Part shown: piece by piece, positions 10,741 through 21,395 of the stretch
How positions within the stretch are numbered: the stretch's first letter is position 1
Layout of the letters: each line of letters begins with the position of its first letter
Assembly (NCBI GenBank): GCA_026182355.1
Contig: JAPFBL010000522.1
Coordinates: forward strand, 299,501 to 363,500
Reading direction: 5' to 3'
DNA length: 64,000 bases
Source of the DNA: Hermatobates lingyangjiaoensis
Taxonomy: Eukaryota; Arthropoda; Insecta; Hemiptera; Hermatobatidae
The notes under the pieces: model-generated
Databases searched by the model: none
What the model was told of the DNA's origin: nothing
The model's input: only the letters and a program-made list of their open reading frames with translations
Made by a program: the position numbers and the translations under genes

Positions 10741-10744
10741 CCCC

Positions 10745-11160
10745 AGTTAGCTTCAACGCCTCCAAGAAGCTCAGCATTTTTGCTGGATCCAACGGTATAA
10801 ATGCTCTTCTATGGTTTTGTTGAGTGTCCCGAACAGTGTAGCACAGTGGTTTGACAATCAGCTAGTAGATGCAGCGGTGTTTCTTCCTCAACTTTGCAGA
10901 ACCTGCATAAACCATCATTGATAATGGCCATTTTTCGCAGAAAGCCATTTAGTTTGCAGTGACCCCGTTAGAAAACCGGTTAAAATCCTTAGATTATTCC
11001 TGCTCCTTTCCATACAATCCAAGATTTGCCTATTCTCAAACTTATTGAGAAGTCTCTTTGATTGTCTGTATAACGTTGACATAGAGCAATCGAAACTAGA
11101 TTTTTGTTGTGAATAAAAATAATTTGACTCGTAGAGAGGATGTGAAATCGTCAACTCTGA
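10745..11160 (-). pseudogene. Non-LTR retrotransposon (LINE) C-terminal fragment
   Basis: Translating the - strand across frameshifts gives RNLRILTGFLTGHC, then 'LNGFLRKMAIINDGLCRFC' and 'EEETPLHLLADC'. This is the pattern (LTGH...L...LCRFC...E..HLL..C) found after the reverse transcriptase or RNase H in LINEs of the Jockey/R1/I type. At least one frameshift and internal stops are present. No poly-A tail or target duplication was identified. Confidence 0.7.
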
Positions 11161-11251
11161 GTATGTATTGTCAGATAATCCTTAAGAGATCTCTGTTTCG
11201 ATCAACATATTTCTATAATATCAAGTTAAAATTTTAGTCTAAATCGTATTA

Positions 11252-11290
11252 GGGGGTCAGGGTAGCCCAGTGGCTTGCATACTCGTTTCG
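11252..11290 (+). repeat. SINE head fragment
   Basis: 'gggtcagggtagcccagtgg' followed by 'cttgcatactcg' resembles the A-box half of the window's tRNA-derived SINE. A shorter echo of the first 14 bases ('gggggtcagggtag') occurs at about 11327. Confidence 0.55.
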
Positions 11291-11344
11291 ACTTTCTACA
11301 ATATTATTAAATAATATTTCTCACTAGGGGGTCAGGGTAGCTTA

Positions 11345-11805
11345 TAATATATAATAAACTATTACTTTAGAGGTTAAAAATGAATAATTTTAGAAACAAA
11401 CTTGAATAAAACTGTCAGTTAAAATACGAATGTTCTAAGGTAATATTACAAAGACACATTCCTTTCATTAATGTTATTTTTTGTGGGGTAATAAATTGAA
11501 TATTTCAATATATAAGTTTCGTTTGTTTTAAATATATTTGATTGTGTATATAACTTGAATTGATGTTTTATTTATTTATGTCATGAAATAAATGATATTT
11601 TTTTACTTTTAAATATACTTAGTGTGTATATATCTTGAATCATGTTAAGAATATTGTATCAAAAGCTTGGACCATATAAGAATCTGTTTCTGTGCCTTAA
11701 TGAACAAGAAACAACAATTATAATTGATTCCTGTTCAGTGAATTTATTTCAATAACTACTGTTATAATTTCTGAGTGACACCAAGGGTGACGGGTAGTCT
11801 AGTAA
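11345..11805 (+). repeat. Dispersed repeat R2 (copy 1)
   Basis: About 460 bp homologous, in reverse complement, to 52285-52745, with a partial copy at 13430-13580. Landmarks are 'aaatacgaatgttctaaggt', 'catcaattcaagtt' (complement) and a terminal 'gggtagtctagt'. The family is unknown and no coding frame survives. Confidence 0.8.
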
Positions 11806-12320
11806 AACAATAAATCTGAAGTTTAAAGAACGTTACAAACATACATATGAGTCAGAATGTTTTTTTTTTCTTTGAGCTAAGCCTTTGAGAAGAAGCATTT
11901 ATATTACGAAGACGCTGGAGAATGTTTGTATAAGAGAAAGGCGCGGGTGGCAAGTTGCTAGTCTGACCCGGTGCTGTATTCCTGTCCCACATTCACTCCC
12001 GACTATCTCCCAATACTCTTCCTTTCTCTCAAATACCATCCCGTTAGTGTACGGTTCTTCGCTTCCATCTGACTCCCTATAGCCCTAAACACATTTATTA
12101 TATTTATATCGCCATCTAATATCACCTTTAACTTCATTAATCCTGTTTGTAAACAATTAAAAACATATAAAATATCTTTCCTTATCAATTTCCTTCAGCA
12201 TTCAACTCTGTTTTTTGGATCTAATCGGTTATCACGAGTGAACTTAGAGCTTTCATCATGCTATCATACTATCATACTATTAAAATATACTATTATATAA
12301 AAAATTGTACTAATTCGGAT
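11806..12320. other. No gene recognised
   Basis: Contains a slightly GC-richer, pyrimidine-rich patch at about 11930-12080 with no convincing frame or family. Confidence 0.4.
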
Positions 12321-12660
12321 ACATTAAAGTTTCAGAAAATTTTGATTTAACAAATTCTTTACTCTGTTTCTTCGTATTTGAACAGGTTTACCTGTCTTCG
12401 GAGTGACTCACATCTATCGTTCTGATTATGAGGTCATCGAAATATAATAGTGAGTTTCTGTGATTTCATTTCTGTGTGTTCCTTTTGTGAATATAGTTTA
12501 TACATAAAGCTTAATGTAGAAAAAAGAAACATAAAAACATGGAGAAATTAAAAACACACACTTATAGTCTCTAATTATTTAGATTAGATGTCAGTTATAT
12601 TATTTGTAAATTAGTTGTATTGTATTATTTGTTGGTTTCGGATCGTATTTTTATCGAAAA
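12320..12660 (+). mobile_element. Penelope-like fragment, arm of a 1.7-kb-spaced inverted repeat
   Basis: Carries a degraded hammerhead-like segment at about 12418-12455 (CTGATTA, then GAGGTCATC and GAAATATA). The whole arm, from 'ttctttactctgtttcttcg' to the 'gatcgtattttt' stretch, reappears inverted at 14330-14665. The arms have diverged by substitutions and small indels. Confidence 0.75.
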
Positions 12661-12850
12661 TGTATAATATATATATATATATATATACTCTTTTTCGTTG
12701 GAAATACGATCCGAAATGAACCAGTGCACTTGGTTTCCCTCTCTTATATCTCCTGAAGACGGTTCAAACCGAAAATTAGAGACTGTGTGTGCTTTTAATT
12801 TCTCTGTTTCTTTTTCTACATTGAACTATATATATATATATATATGATCG
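12661..12850 (+). mobile_element. Penelope-like fragment with hammerhead motif
   Basis: Starts next to (TA)n with 'gttggaaatacgatcc'. At 12746-12786 it contains TCTC, CTGAAGA, C, the stem GGTT/AACC, GAAA, then AATT, A and GAGA. Stem I (TCTC:GAGA) and stem II pair fully. It ends at another (TA)n at 12831. Confidence 0.75.
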
Positions 12851-12888
12851 TATCAATGACGTGGTTATTTCAAACCAAACGTTTCAGT

Positions 12889-12957
12889 GGTAGGTCCGAA
12901 CCTCTGACCTACCAGCTGAGAGGCGAGTACGCTAACCACTGAGCTACCAGGTCCCTC
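12889..12957 (-). repeat. SINE head fragment
   Basis: tRNA-like half of the SINE on the - strand, with 'tagctcagtggttagcgtac' and 'tcgcctctcagctggtaggt' readable. The flank 'ctgaataatatatattcaa' also follows the SINE at 13165-13397, so the two inserts and their flank may be a local duplication. Confidence 0.75.
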
Positions 12958-13164
12958 TGAATAATATATATTCAACAATTTTGTTGAACATTAATTTGTT
13001 GTATACTTTAATAAAAATATACTATTATATTTTATTTTAATAATACTTCGTTTGTTTCTGTTCCAATGCCCACACCTATAAAACTTTTACCTTTTAGTGG
13101 TGCATTACGGGTGGAAATGTGACTCATTTATTTTTTTTGGTACCATTTTTTGAAATGTGCTAAC

Positions 13165-13397
13165 CACAGTACCAGTTGATTCTACATTAAGAGTCCTTTA
13201 TTTTGCCTGAGGTGTATTTAAAGAGTAGGGGTATTTAACGAGTACCTGACATCGTACAGGCTCGGAACCGACGGTTTAATGTCCACTCTTCAGATTAACC
13301 TCACACACAGTAAATAAATCGAGGGGAAGATGGGCATCGAACCACGGACCTACCAGTTCAGAGGCGAGTGCGCTAAAAACTGAGCTACCAGGCCCCT
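13165..13397 (-). repeat. tRNA-derived SINE
   Basis: A fuller copy on the - strand, from the tRNA-like head (13397) to the 3' body with 'gttaaatacccctactct' and 'ggcaaaataaaggactctta' ending near 13165. The 3' tail is truncated. A shared repeat (R2 partial copy) follows at 13430. Confidence 0.8.
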
Positions 13398-13429
13398 CTG
13401 AATAATATATATTCAATAAACATATATTG

Positions 13430-13580
13430 TGTTAGAAACAAATTTGAACACAACTGTCAGATAAAATACGAATGTTCTAAGGTAATATTATAAAGACGCA
13501 TTCGTTTCATTACTGTTATTTCATGTTGGGTAATTAAATTGAATATTTCACTTTACAAGTTTCGTTTGTTTTAACAATAA
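13430..13580 (+). repeat. Dispersed repeat R2 (partial copy)
   Basis: Matches 11380-11530 ('aaatacgaatgttctaaggt' and 'cgtttcattactgttatttc'-like sequence). It breaks off before the second half of the element. Confidence 0.75.
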
Positions 13581-13964
13581 CTTCATTGATTACATTATTT
13601 AATACACACCTTTCAATGTCGTCGTTGTAACTTTTAGCGTTGGTAAACCAAACCAAAATATACAATTTTGTTTAGACGCTATCAATTAGAAAATAAATTG
13701 ACCAACTAATGTTGCATTGTACAGTATAGTCTTTTTAATATACATATAAGCATTTTTTTTAATTTCTTTGTTACTTAATAGGAAATTGTTTTAAAAGAAA
13801 TAAATTAAAGAACCTACTTATAAGCATTTTTTTTTTACTTCCTTAAAAGAAAACGGTAGCCAGAAAAAAAAATTGTAGTGGTTATTTGAAATCGTTTACA
13901 AAGACGTAATCTTCCTTTCTGTTGTGAAATATATGTATTGCCTTGTAATGGTTAATCATAATTA
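13581..13964. other. No gene recognised
   Basis: AT-rich, with several A/T homopolymers and no supported feature. Confidence 0.4.
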
Positions 13965-14115
13965 ACCTTAGTAGTTAATAAAAAAAAAGACTAAGATTTT
14001 TCAACCTCAACAAGCGGTCTTCGTCAGAATTGGATTTTTGACTCTGACGAAGACTGCTTGTTATGGTTGAAAGATCTTAGTCTCTTTTTTTTTCATTTCA
14101 TATTGTTGTTTGATC
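13965..14115. mobile_element. Penelope-like family A, inverted hammerhead pair
   Basis: The - strand copy (about 13985-14030) and + strand copy (about 14040-14085) face each other with almost no loop. The + copy reads GACT, CTGACGA, A, an imperfect GACTG stem II, GAAA, AGATCT, T and AGTC. Family A recurs at about ten other loci, best preserved at 62820-63060. Confidence 0.8.
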
Positions 14116-14164
14116 ATATATATATATTTCACTCAAAATTCGAAAACAACGATCCAAACTGGAC

Positions 14165-14320
14165 GCAAATTAGCTCAAAAACGAAGAAAAGCAACACACA
14201 GAGAAAGAGAAACACTTACAAACTCAAATTTTCTCCTGAAGACGGATCATCCGAAAATTTGAGTTTGTAAGTGTGTCTCTTTCTCTGTGTGTTGATTTTC
14301 TTCGTTTTTGAGCTGATATA
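14165..14320 (+). mobile_element. Penelope-like family B, compact foldback
   Basis: Arms containing 'agctcaaaaacgaagaaaa' and 'cacagagaaagagaaacac' flank a hammerhead-like core at 14231-14265: CTC, CTGAAGA, C, GGATCATCC, GAAA, AATT and TGAG. The left arm stops before its own ribozyme core, so only one motif remains. The short reading frame crossing it is a by-product. Confidence 0.75.
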
Positions 14321-14329
14321 TATTTTTTT

Positions 14330-14665
14330 AATAAAAATATGATCCGAAACTGGCAAATAATACATTACAACTAATTTACAAATAATTTAAACGGACAATC
14401 TAAATAATTAGAGACTATAAGTATGTGTTTTTAATTTCTCCATGTTTCTTTTTTCTACATTTAGCTTTATGTATAAACACTATTCACAAAAGGAACACAC
14501 AGAAATTAAATCACAGAAACTCACTATTATATTTTAATGACCTTATAATCAGGACGATAGATGTGAGTCGCTCGGAAGACAGGTAAACCTGTTCAAATAC
14601 GAAGAAACAGAGTAAAGAAATTGTTAACTCAACATTTTATGAAACTTTTCATCTATTCGAGTTAA
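14330..14665 (-). mobile_element. Penelope-like fragment, second arm of inverted repeat
   Basis: The reverse complement of 12320-12660, including the degraded hammerhead-like segment at about 14522-14560. The pair spans 2.3 kb with a SINE, an R2 copy and two other Penelope fragments between the arms. Confidence 0.75.
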
Positions 14666-15282
14666 GAAAGAAGTTAATTTATTTTGTCAAATGTTTATTC
14701 TTATTTATAGATGAGTAAATTGATTGGAAACTAAGAAGTTGAAGATTACAAACGATTTTAAACGCTTAGTGAAAGCATAGAATAGACATTCTTAATCACA
14801 CCAGTCATTCTGCAAGGGATCGGTATTTTCAATATAAATTTCTTCCTGTCATCCATCATTTACATTCCGTACACAAATAATGATTTGTTTAATCGCAAGT
14901 CACTTTCATGAAGTTAAACTTTTATTACTCATTTAAATTGCCCTTGATTCATATCAGGTAAGCAATTTGTGAACTTCATTATTTTAAATTATTATTATAA
15001 TAATTTAATTATAATTATTATAATTAATATAATAATTAATTTAATTATAATAATAATTATAATTAATAATTATTATAAACAATTCCAGGAATTCATTATT
15101 TTAAAATTGCTAATAATTTAAACTTAACACCAATCAACACTAATAAGTTCAACAATATATTTTAGCAATTTTAATGCTATAAAATTTTATACTCTACGTT
15201 TTCATTACTTGTGCAATCTGTTTTAGTGTCGTATTTACTCATATTGGAAGAATTCAAAACATTGCGTCTCAGCACAAAAAAC
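14666..15282. other. AT-rich spacer with a palindromic tract
   Basis: No gene. At 14985-15080 the sequence is almost only A and T, in overlapping 'attataat' palindromes that could extrude as a cruciform. No repeat family is evident outside that tract. Confidence 0.5.
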
Positions 15283-15345
15283 CTTAATATCAAACTGAAA
15301 ACGCGTTTCGAACACTTAGTGTTCTTCTTCAGGTTAACATCTAAA
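15283..15345 (-). mobile_element. Penelope-like family D fragment with hammerhead motif
   Basis: On the - strand: GTTAAC, CTGAAGA, A, GAACAC/GTGTTC stem II with a TAA loop, GAAA, ACGCGT and T. Stem II and the palindromic stem III are perfect, but the stem I strand after the cleavage position no longer pairs, so this copy is probably decayed. Confidence 0.75.
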
Positions 15346-15589
15346 AAAATAAACATATCTGTGAGCTTTAAGAACATCAAAGTGAATTATTTGAAATTGA
15401 AAATACAATATATGAATGTTTAATTGCACTATTGTGGTTTTTAACGAGGGAATTGTTAAATGTACTCAGAGAGTGCTAATGCCCTAGTAGTCGTCTAAAA
15501 TACAATCTTGTCGGTGAAATTTTAAATAATGGTTCTATCTTACTAAATGTATTATTACTTTACTATAAGTAAAGTATAGTGATCGTAAA

Positions 15590-16110
15590 AATAAGCTTAT
15601 ATATTGATATGACCTTCAATCACGACATTTTTGACGATGTTTATTAAAACGACATTTTTCTTGGATGTTTATGATGTTTTTCAGAGAAAATAAGGGTATT
15701 TTTCTGATTTAAATTTGAAAATTTGACTTAAATATTCAATGAAGAAGGAGGTGAAGTAAACGATATAAGAAAACCACAGGCTATTTGAACAAAGGCCATG
15801 TTCTCTTGTAGGAGATCATTTCGTGTCAAGAAATTTTCAGTTTGGCTTTTCAAAAATGTTATTACTGCTGTAGTTATACTAATGAGATTATTTGTATCAG
15901 CTGTGGGATGTACAAAAATAAGCTTATATATTGATATGTCCTTCAATCACTATCTGTACTACCTCAGGAATGAAAGACTAATAAACATCTCCCATTTAAA
16001 TTTTTACATTATGCTTAAATGAGTCATTATATATTATATACCCAAGAACATTGATATTAAGTTTACTTATAGTAAAGTTGAGTGCAGGCCACTCCAGTTT
16101 CTTTTAAATA
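15590..16110. repeat. Dispersed repeat R1 and associated sequence
   Basis: 15960-16100 carries the R1 core; on the - strand it reads LEWPALNFTISKLNI and ends at a conserved stop. 15700-15960 is shared more weakly with 18115-18250, including 'tcactatctgtactacctca'. 'aataagcttatatattgatatg' occurs twice, at about 15591 and 15918. No known protein family is recognised. Confidence 0.55.
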
Positions 16111-17844
16111 GTGATTTTAATAAATTAAAATGTGCTTTAGAGAATAAGATGCAATGATTTTAGACACCACTATATTGGATAATGAGATAGGACCTTAAGA
16201 CAGCGATTTAAAGTGCATATTCATGACTTCATTAAAGAAGAAGTAAACGAAAGAAATGGTCAAATTTTTAAAACAATAAAAATGTATTTTTTTCAGAAAA
16301 ATGTAAAAATCTTGATCTGTGATTGCATGTGAATGCTATTGAGGAGGCAAAAATCATTATGTTATAAATTAGTTCGGTATTTTTTTTTACTTATAGCAAA
16401 CTTAAGTGCAGGCTACTCCAGATTTGTTACAATGTCATACGATTTGGTACAAATAAAACGAAAACTTTATAATACGGAATCCATAAAATTAAATAATGCC
16501 AGTAAAACAAAACTCCTTTTATCAAAGTATAAACTGGGTGAAAAGAAATTTTTAAAATTGTTGAATTCAATTCAACTTAAGAATCATAGGTCTCTATTTA
16601 GTATACAAATAATTATTCACGCAGAATGAAGTCCCTTCATTTCCCGCCAACAGTACATAATGCGCATGTCTTTTCTATCGTATGATTATTTCGACCAATC
16701 ATTGGCTCTCATTTTTTCACCTCATTTTAATTTTTAATTGCGTTTCTATTCGACCTCAATGTTATTTGTAACAGTTTGAAATTAATTCAAATGTGATCTT
16801 ATTGAGAAATTTAGTTTAATATCTGTGTTTAAAAGAGTACATTCATTGAAATATTTAGTTTAATATATGTTTTAAATATGAGTTTACGTTGATTAAATGA
16901 CAATGCAAGAATACAGAAGGTATTGAATATCATAAGGTCAGTGGAAATATTGTATTAATTTTCTTTTCAATATTACAAGTGCATTAATTGTTATTTAGAC
17001 TATCTACGCTATTAACATCATTTATATTATTTTTAAACCATTCTTGTTTTGCTAATTCTTCTATAAGTCTGTGTAATTTATATTTATTTTCACTTCACCA
17101 GGAAAATAAAATACTTAATTAACACCATGTACATAATGCAAAAGTTCACCTATTGAGTTTTGAATAATACTGAATCAATATGATTATTTGTATAAGATAA
17201 TTCAAGAAACGTATTTTAATATCTTTGAAAACATTTATTTAGTTTATTAGTTATACCTATTTTTCATAATTTGCCTTAGTAATTTCTGGCCTTAAACAAT
17301 GCTATCTCAATTTTTTCTCTTTGTTATTCTGTATTGTTATTTTTAAATTATTTACTTTATTACTATGAATGGCAGCTGTATTTGACATCACAAAGAATTC
17401 AAACTCTGTGGCTAGAAGAGGTAGAAACCCTCGTTCACATTATACCTGTATTCGATCAATCATCTCAGAATGGACAAAGATTTCTATCAGATCTTTCCTA
17501 ATGCTATAGAAGTGACGAATACTTCTCTATTTACAATTATAAGGGTCATTAATGAACATAAAATCTGATGTTAAATTGAGTTAGAACAATGGCATGACAA
17601 CAGTATGTCATATGTTGTTACAACAGTATGACTGCAGAGCCTACGAGTTCGATGAGTTTCAGAAGTCATTGTTATCATTATGAATGTCATTATGATAAAT
17701 CATTGTTATCAGATGTCATGTTCACGATTCTAATAACTAATAAAGCGATTACAGTCAAATTAAACAAATGACACATACTGATTAAATGTAAAGAGCACAA
17801 AACATCAGTTGGTGGTTAATGAGTTTCTTATTATGTTTTCTTAT
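16111..17844. other. No gene recognised
   Basis: AT-rich. A decayed R1 core lies at about 16380-16430. A 98-codon frame at 16333-16629 overlaps it and is Lys/Leu-rich without motifs, so I do not call it. The rest holds nothing I can support. Confidence 0.4.
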
Positions 17845-18385
17845 AGTAAAGTTGAGTGTAGGCCACTTCAGATTTTTATTATTTGGTTTTTACAAACTCT
17901 TTGAATACATAATAATAATCTGCCACATAAATTTGCAAGATATTGAAAATTAATTCAAAACAGTACTCAGCAAATGACTTTAGTTTTAATTATTAGTCAT
18001 CGTGGTTCATTTGAATTTTTTTTACAAGCCTGTGACGGTGATTACATTTTGCTTGAAATTAGTAAAATAGAGATATCAGCATTAAAACGATACATTTAAT
18101 TAAATACCTGGTCAATACACGAAATCTACACTTTCGCTTTACCAAAATGTTATTATTGTTGTAGTTATTCTAATGATTATATTATATGCATCAGTGGTGT
18201 ATATAAGCATGTATATTGAAAAGTGAATCAATCACTATCTGTACTACCTCAAGGAATGAATGACCAATAAATTTATGTTATATCTAAATTGAACATTATA
18301 TATTATATACCGAAGAAGTATAATATTATGCTTACTTATAGTAAAGTTGAGTGTAGGCCACTCCAGATTTTTTTTTAAATAATGC
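17845..18385 (-). repeat. Dispersed repeat R1 copies
   Basis: A short core copy at 17845-17885 and a longer one at 18244-18385. On the - strand the latter reads NLEWPTLNFTISKHNI and onward, matching 7300-7440 residue for residue in long stretches. 18115-18250 extends the similarity to 15800-15960. Confidence 0.6.
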
Positions 18386-18995
18386 TCTTTATGTGGCTTG
18401 AGAACCAGTTTGTTGATTTCCAATTTCTTCAAAATTTCAAGTCATTTAGTGTCTATAGAGATACTGGAGTTGAAAGCATCTTGTACCTGATCTTCAACGA
18501 AGAGTACTTGAAAACTTTGGTCTCATGTTGTGAGGAGTGGGGGAATAATTAAATATTATTTCCACTCTTATAATATTTATGTTATATGATATAGTAATAT
18601 TTATTATTACTATTAACGTATAAGAAGGATTACTAAGCAAATAAATTTGCGTTATGAAAATTAATTTTTGATCATTTTCTTAATTTTAATAAAAATTTCC
18701 CTTTTTATGTGTAAATTTTCATTTTATCACCATTCTACCATATTAAAATGTATTTATTATTTATTTATTCGTGTATATTAATAATACACACGCATTATAT
18801 AATATATAATTATATATATAATTCTTCGCAATATATAATTATATATTGAGAGGAATAACCCAAGGTTATTTGCTAAAAACAATAAGACACATCTTTTCAA
18901 TAGGTTTATATGATCTAATAAATTTCATCGAGATCAGGTAAACGGTACATATGTATAAACGGTGATTACATATATCGTGTGTCTAGTAGAGGTAA
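18386..18995. other. AT-rich spacer with AT palindromes
   Basis: No gene. 18796-18850 contains 'atatataattatatat' type palindromes around a short 'cttcgcaa' centre, which could fold into a hairpin. Confidence 0.45.
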
Positions 18996-18999
18996 GGTT

Positions 19000-19310
19000 C
19001 TAAGCCAGAGCCTGATCTGACCCGATTATTCCGGTCAAGCAAATCCCGGTCATCTGTTTTATCTAAATTATTTATTGTGTAATAAATATTCCTTTTTTTA
19101 AAAAATAAAATAAAATATCCATACATCATTGTAACATAAATTATATATAAATGTATATTTATTAGAAAAAAATTAACCAGAGAGAAGCCTTGGGTTCGAC
19201 CCGACCCGGGTATATATTGGTTTGGTCCAGTGGGCTTGGGTCGGGTCGGGTTTTAGTACCGGCGGGTCTGGGTCGACTCAAGATGGAGTTTTTAGGTCTG
19301 ATCTTGCTCT
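19000..19310. repeat. CpG-bearing GGGTC-rich repeat
   Basis: Two GC-rich ends (19010-19050 with 'tgacccgattattccggtc'; 19190-19300 with 'cgacccgacccgggt' and 'gggtcgggtcgggtttt') flank an AT-rich centre. The partly inverted likeness of the ends suggests a small transposon with complex termini, but no target duplication was established. Confidence 0.45.
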
Positions 19311-19504
19311 CAGTCCATAGCCCAACATTAGAATGATAATGAAAATTGTCGATTTATAGAATAAAAAATTTCAAATATAAAATTTTAATTTTATAAAATA
19401 ACCAGAATAGAGAGAGTTTACTGGTACCCATTGTTGATTGGGTACAAAAAAAAATCTTATATTGCCAGGGGTGCCAACATTAAACCACATATAGAAGTTT
19501 AATA

Positions 19505-19620
19505 GTATAAACAACGCGTTTCGAACACTTAGTGTGTGGTACAACTGTTGACCACAGACACTCATCCTTGGTTAATACCTGAAGAAGAATACAACGTGTT
19601 CGAAAGATGTTGTTTATATT
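19505..19620. mobile_element. Penelope-like family D, decayed inverted pair
   Basis: The - strand arm at about 19511-19535 has the ACGCGTTTCGAACACTTAGTG segment (read on +). The + strand arm at about 19576-19612 reads CTGAAGA, a mismatched stem and GTTCGAAAG. Both ribozyme cores are broken. It adjoins the 5S-derived sequence. Confidence 0.6.
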
Positions 19621-19640
19621 ATTGAATCTATATTACTGTG

Positions 19641-19743
19641 GACGCCAACTGTACAATGTCACCCATCCAAGTACTAGCCATGCTCAGAGTTGCTTAATTT
19701 CGGTGTCTCACTCCAACCATCGTGTATATAGCATGGTTACAAC
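19641..19743 (-). pseudogene. 5S rRNA-derived pseudogene
   Basis: On the - strand the sequence runs from a diverged 5' part ('ccatgctatatacacgatgg') through ACACCGAAATTAAGCAAC to AGTACTTGGATGGGTGAC and GTTGGCG. The last two match the internal A-box region and C-box of eukaryotic 5S rRNA and its 3' end. Substitutions in helices and loss of the normal 5' end argue against a working gene. It may be a dispersed 5S copy or the head of a 5S-derived SINE. Confidence 0.85.
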
Positions 19744-19859
19744 TATTCGTTTTAACAATTAACATTATATTCGTTTTTTTTTTAAAATCTCTTATTTTAA
19801 AATGAACGTATTATTCTCATTGGTTAAGAAATCCATAATTGTGTGGTGTTTACTAACAC

Positions 19860-20045
19860 TAGGGTAAATGGATAAATCAAAGTCTCCACTCGAAAGAAAT
19901 TCTTTTTTTTATTCAATTACGGGTTTCAAAAACTGCGAGTTTACCTGATGATAAACACGACGTTATTGTTTTTTTTTTTTTAAATTAAAAAACTTCTTTT
20001 GTGTGAAGACTTTGTATTATCCATTTACCCCCCGGTATTGATTCT
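19860..20045. mobile_element. Penelope-like decayed inverted pair
   Basis: Outer arms 'ggtaaatggataaatcaaag' and 'tattatccatttacc' resemble those at 24117-24320. Inside, 'cctgatgataaacacg' and 'cgggtttcaaaa' are remnants of the ribozyme cores. Heavily mutated, with long T runs. Confidence 0.55.
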
Positions 20046-20849
20046 TAAATGAGTTTAGTTCGAAGATTAATATGTCAAACTTTCCTTGAGAGTTGTAATA
20101 TGACAAAGGCGATTATAATTCTTGAAATGGCGATTTTGAAATATATATATATATTTTTTTTTAGGCAGATGGAAATGATATAAGTTTATGGATTATGTCT
20201 TGGGTAATTTGATTGGTGTGTGTTCACTGAGAGGAAGCAAGTGACGGATATTTCTCTTTAACTTGTTCGATTGCCCTCCCTTCCTGACCCTGACACCAAT
20301 AAAGGTATCTTATACCAGCATTTAGGTCACCATCGTTATTTGAATATTACTCTAGATACGTGCTGACTGCCTTATTCATTACCTATAAGGTCGTTTCAAT
20401 GCTTTACTTTAAGAAATAAGAAGCTGAATCAATATTTTTTTTTTTAATAACAAAACCATTTGGAATTATTGTTAGCAAGGTCATATAACAACTAAACAGT
20501 AAAAAATCTGAACTGAATAAATAAATTCATTTACTTTTTTCAACTCAGACAAGATTACTTATAACACGTAACTTTTTATAAATTGCAACTTGTGCTGTCT
20601 TAGTAATACAAGGTTAAAATAGGACATATAACAGAAAAAAAAACATTATTCTCTGTAGTAAACATTTTTGTTCAATTTTTGTACAGTTTTAAAATTTCAA
20701 AATAATTTAATCGAAAGACATTTCATGTATATATTATATGAGAAAGGTTATTATTATTATATGTTATATTCAAACAGGTAAAGGACAAACCCTGAAACAA
20801 AATTACTTCTAAATACATCAAATTGCAGTCGAAGTAACCAAAAATACAG
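20046..20849. other. No gene recognised
   Basis: AT-rich, no supported coding region or RNA. It ends at a (TA)n tract at 20850-20873 that abuts the next Penelope palindrome. Confidence 0.4.
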
Positions 20850-20963
20850 TATATATATATATATATATATATACGGTACTGTTTTCTTGACCACAAAATA
20901 TTAACAAACACTTTTTCTTTTTCTCGGAGTTTGGTCAGGGTAAATATATGGAATCACCTTTTT

Positions 20964-21001
20964 GCCAACGTTTCGTCTTTATTTCAAGACATCCTCAGGG
21001 C
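20964..21001 (-). ncRNA. Hammerhead ribozyme-like motif (family E)
   Basis: On the - strand: GCC, CTGAGGA, T, stem II GTCTT/AAGAC with a GAAATA loop, GAAA, palindromic ACGT, T and GGC. Stem I (GCC:GGC) and stem II pair fully, and the core bases C3-U4-G5-A6, G8-A9 and G12-A13-A14 are all present. Activity is unknown; the short self-complementary stem III implies pairing with a second copy. Confidence 0.75.
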
Positions 21002-21289
21002 TATAAACTAACAAAAAAACAATAAACAATGGACATTTGTCATTTCTACTTTAAAAACATCATAAACAAATTGAAAAAAGAACTTAATGAAGGCTGGGTT
21101 CTATTACATTACAAGTAATGTAACAGAACAAGTAACAAGTAAGTTACTTGTAATGTAACAGAATGTATGGTAGTCTTTTTTTATGAAGACTACCATAGCC
21201 TTCAGTAAGTTCTTTTTCAATTTGTTTATGATGTTTCTAAAGTAGAAATGACAAATGACCATTGTTTATTGTTTTTTTGTTAGTTTATA

Positions 21290-21327
21290 GCCCTGAGGAT
21301 GTCTTGAAATAAAGACGAAACGTTGGC
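21290..21327 (+). ncRNA. Hammerhead ribozyme-like motif (family E)
   Basis: Exact inverted partner of the motif at 20964-21001 with the same stems and core. CTGAGGA lies at 21293-21299, stem II at 21301-21316, GAAA at 21317-21320, ACGT at 21320-21323, and the predicted cleavage follows T21324. Confidence 0.75.
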
Positions 21328-21395
21328 AAAAAGGTGATTCCATATATTTACCCTGACCAAACTCCGAGAAAAAGAAAAAGTGTTTGTTATATATA

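Larger units (their letters stand above)
20875..21395. mobile_element. Penelope-like family E palindrome, two intact hammerheads
   Basis: Arms of roughly 170-190 bp run from 'ttttcttgaccacaaaatat' and 'cggagtttggtcagggtaaa' to the complement ending near 21390. Each arm holds a complete hammerhead-like motif. The centre contains nested palindromes of 'attacaagtaatg' and 'gactaccat'. Low divergence between arms indicates a relatively young copy. Confidence 0.85.

Noticed and set aside
15798..16022. 74-codon frame with a hydrophobic segment as a membrane protein gene
   Set aside because: It lies wholly in the multi-copy repeat R1 region and the frame is not open in the related copy at 18115-18250.
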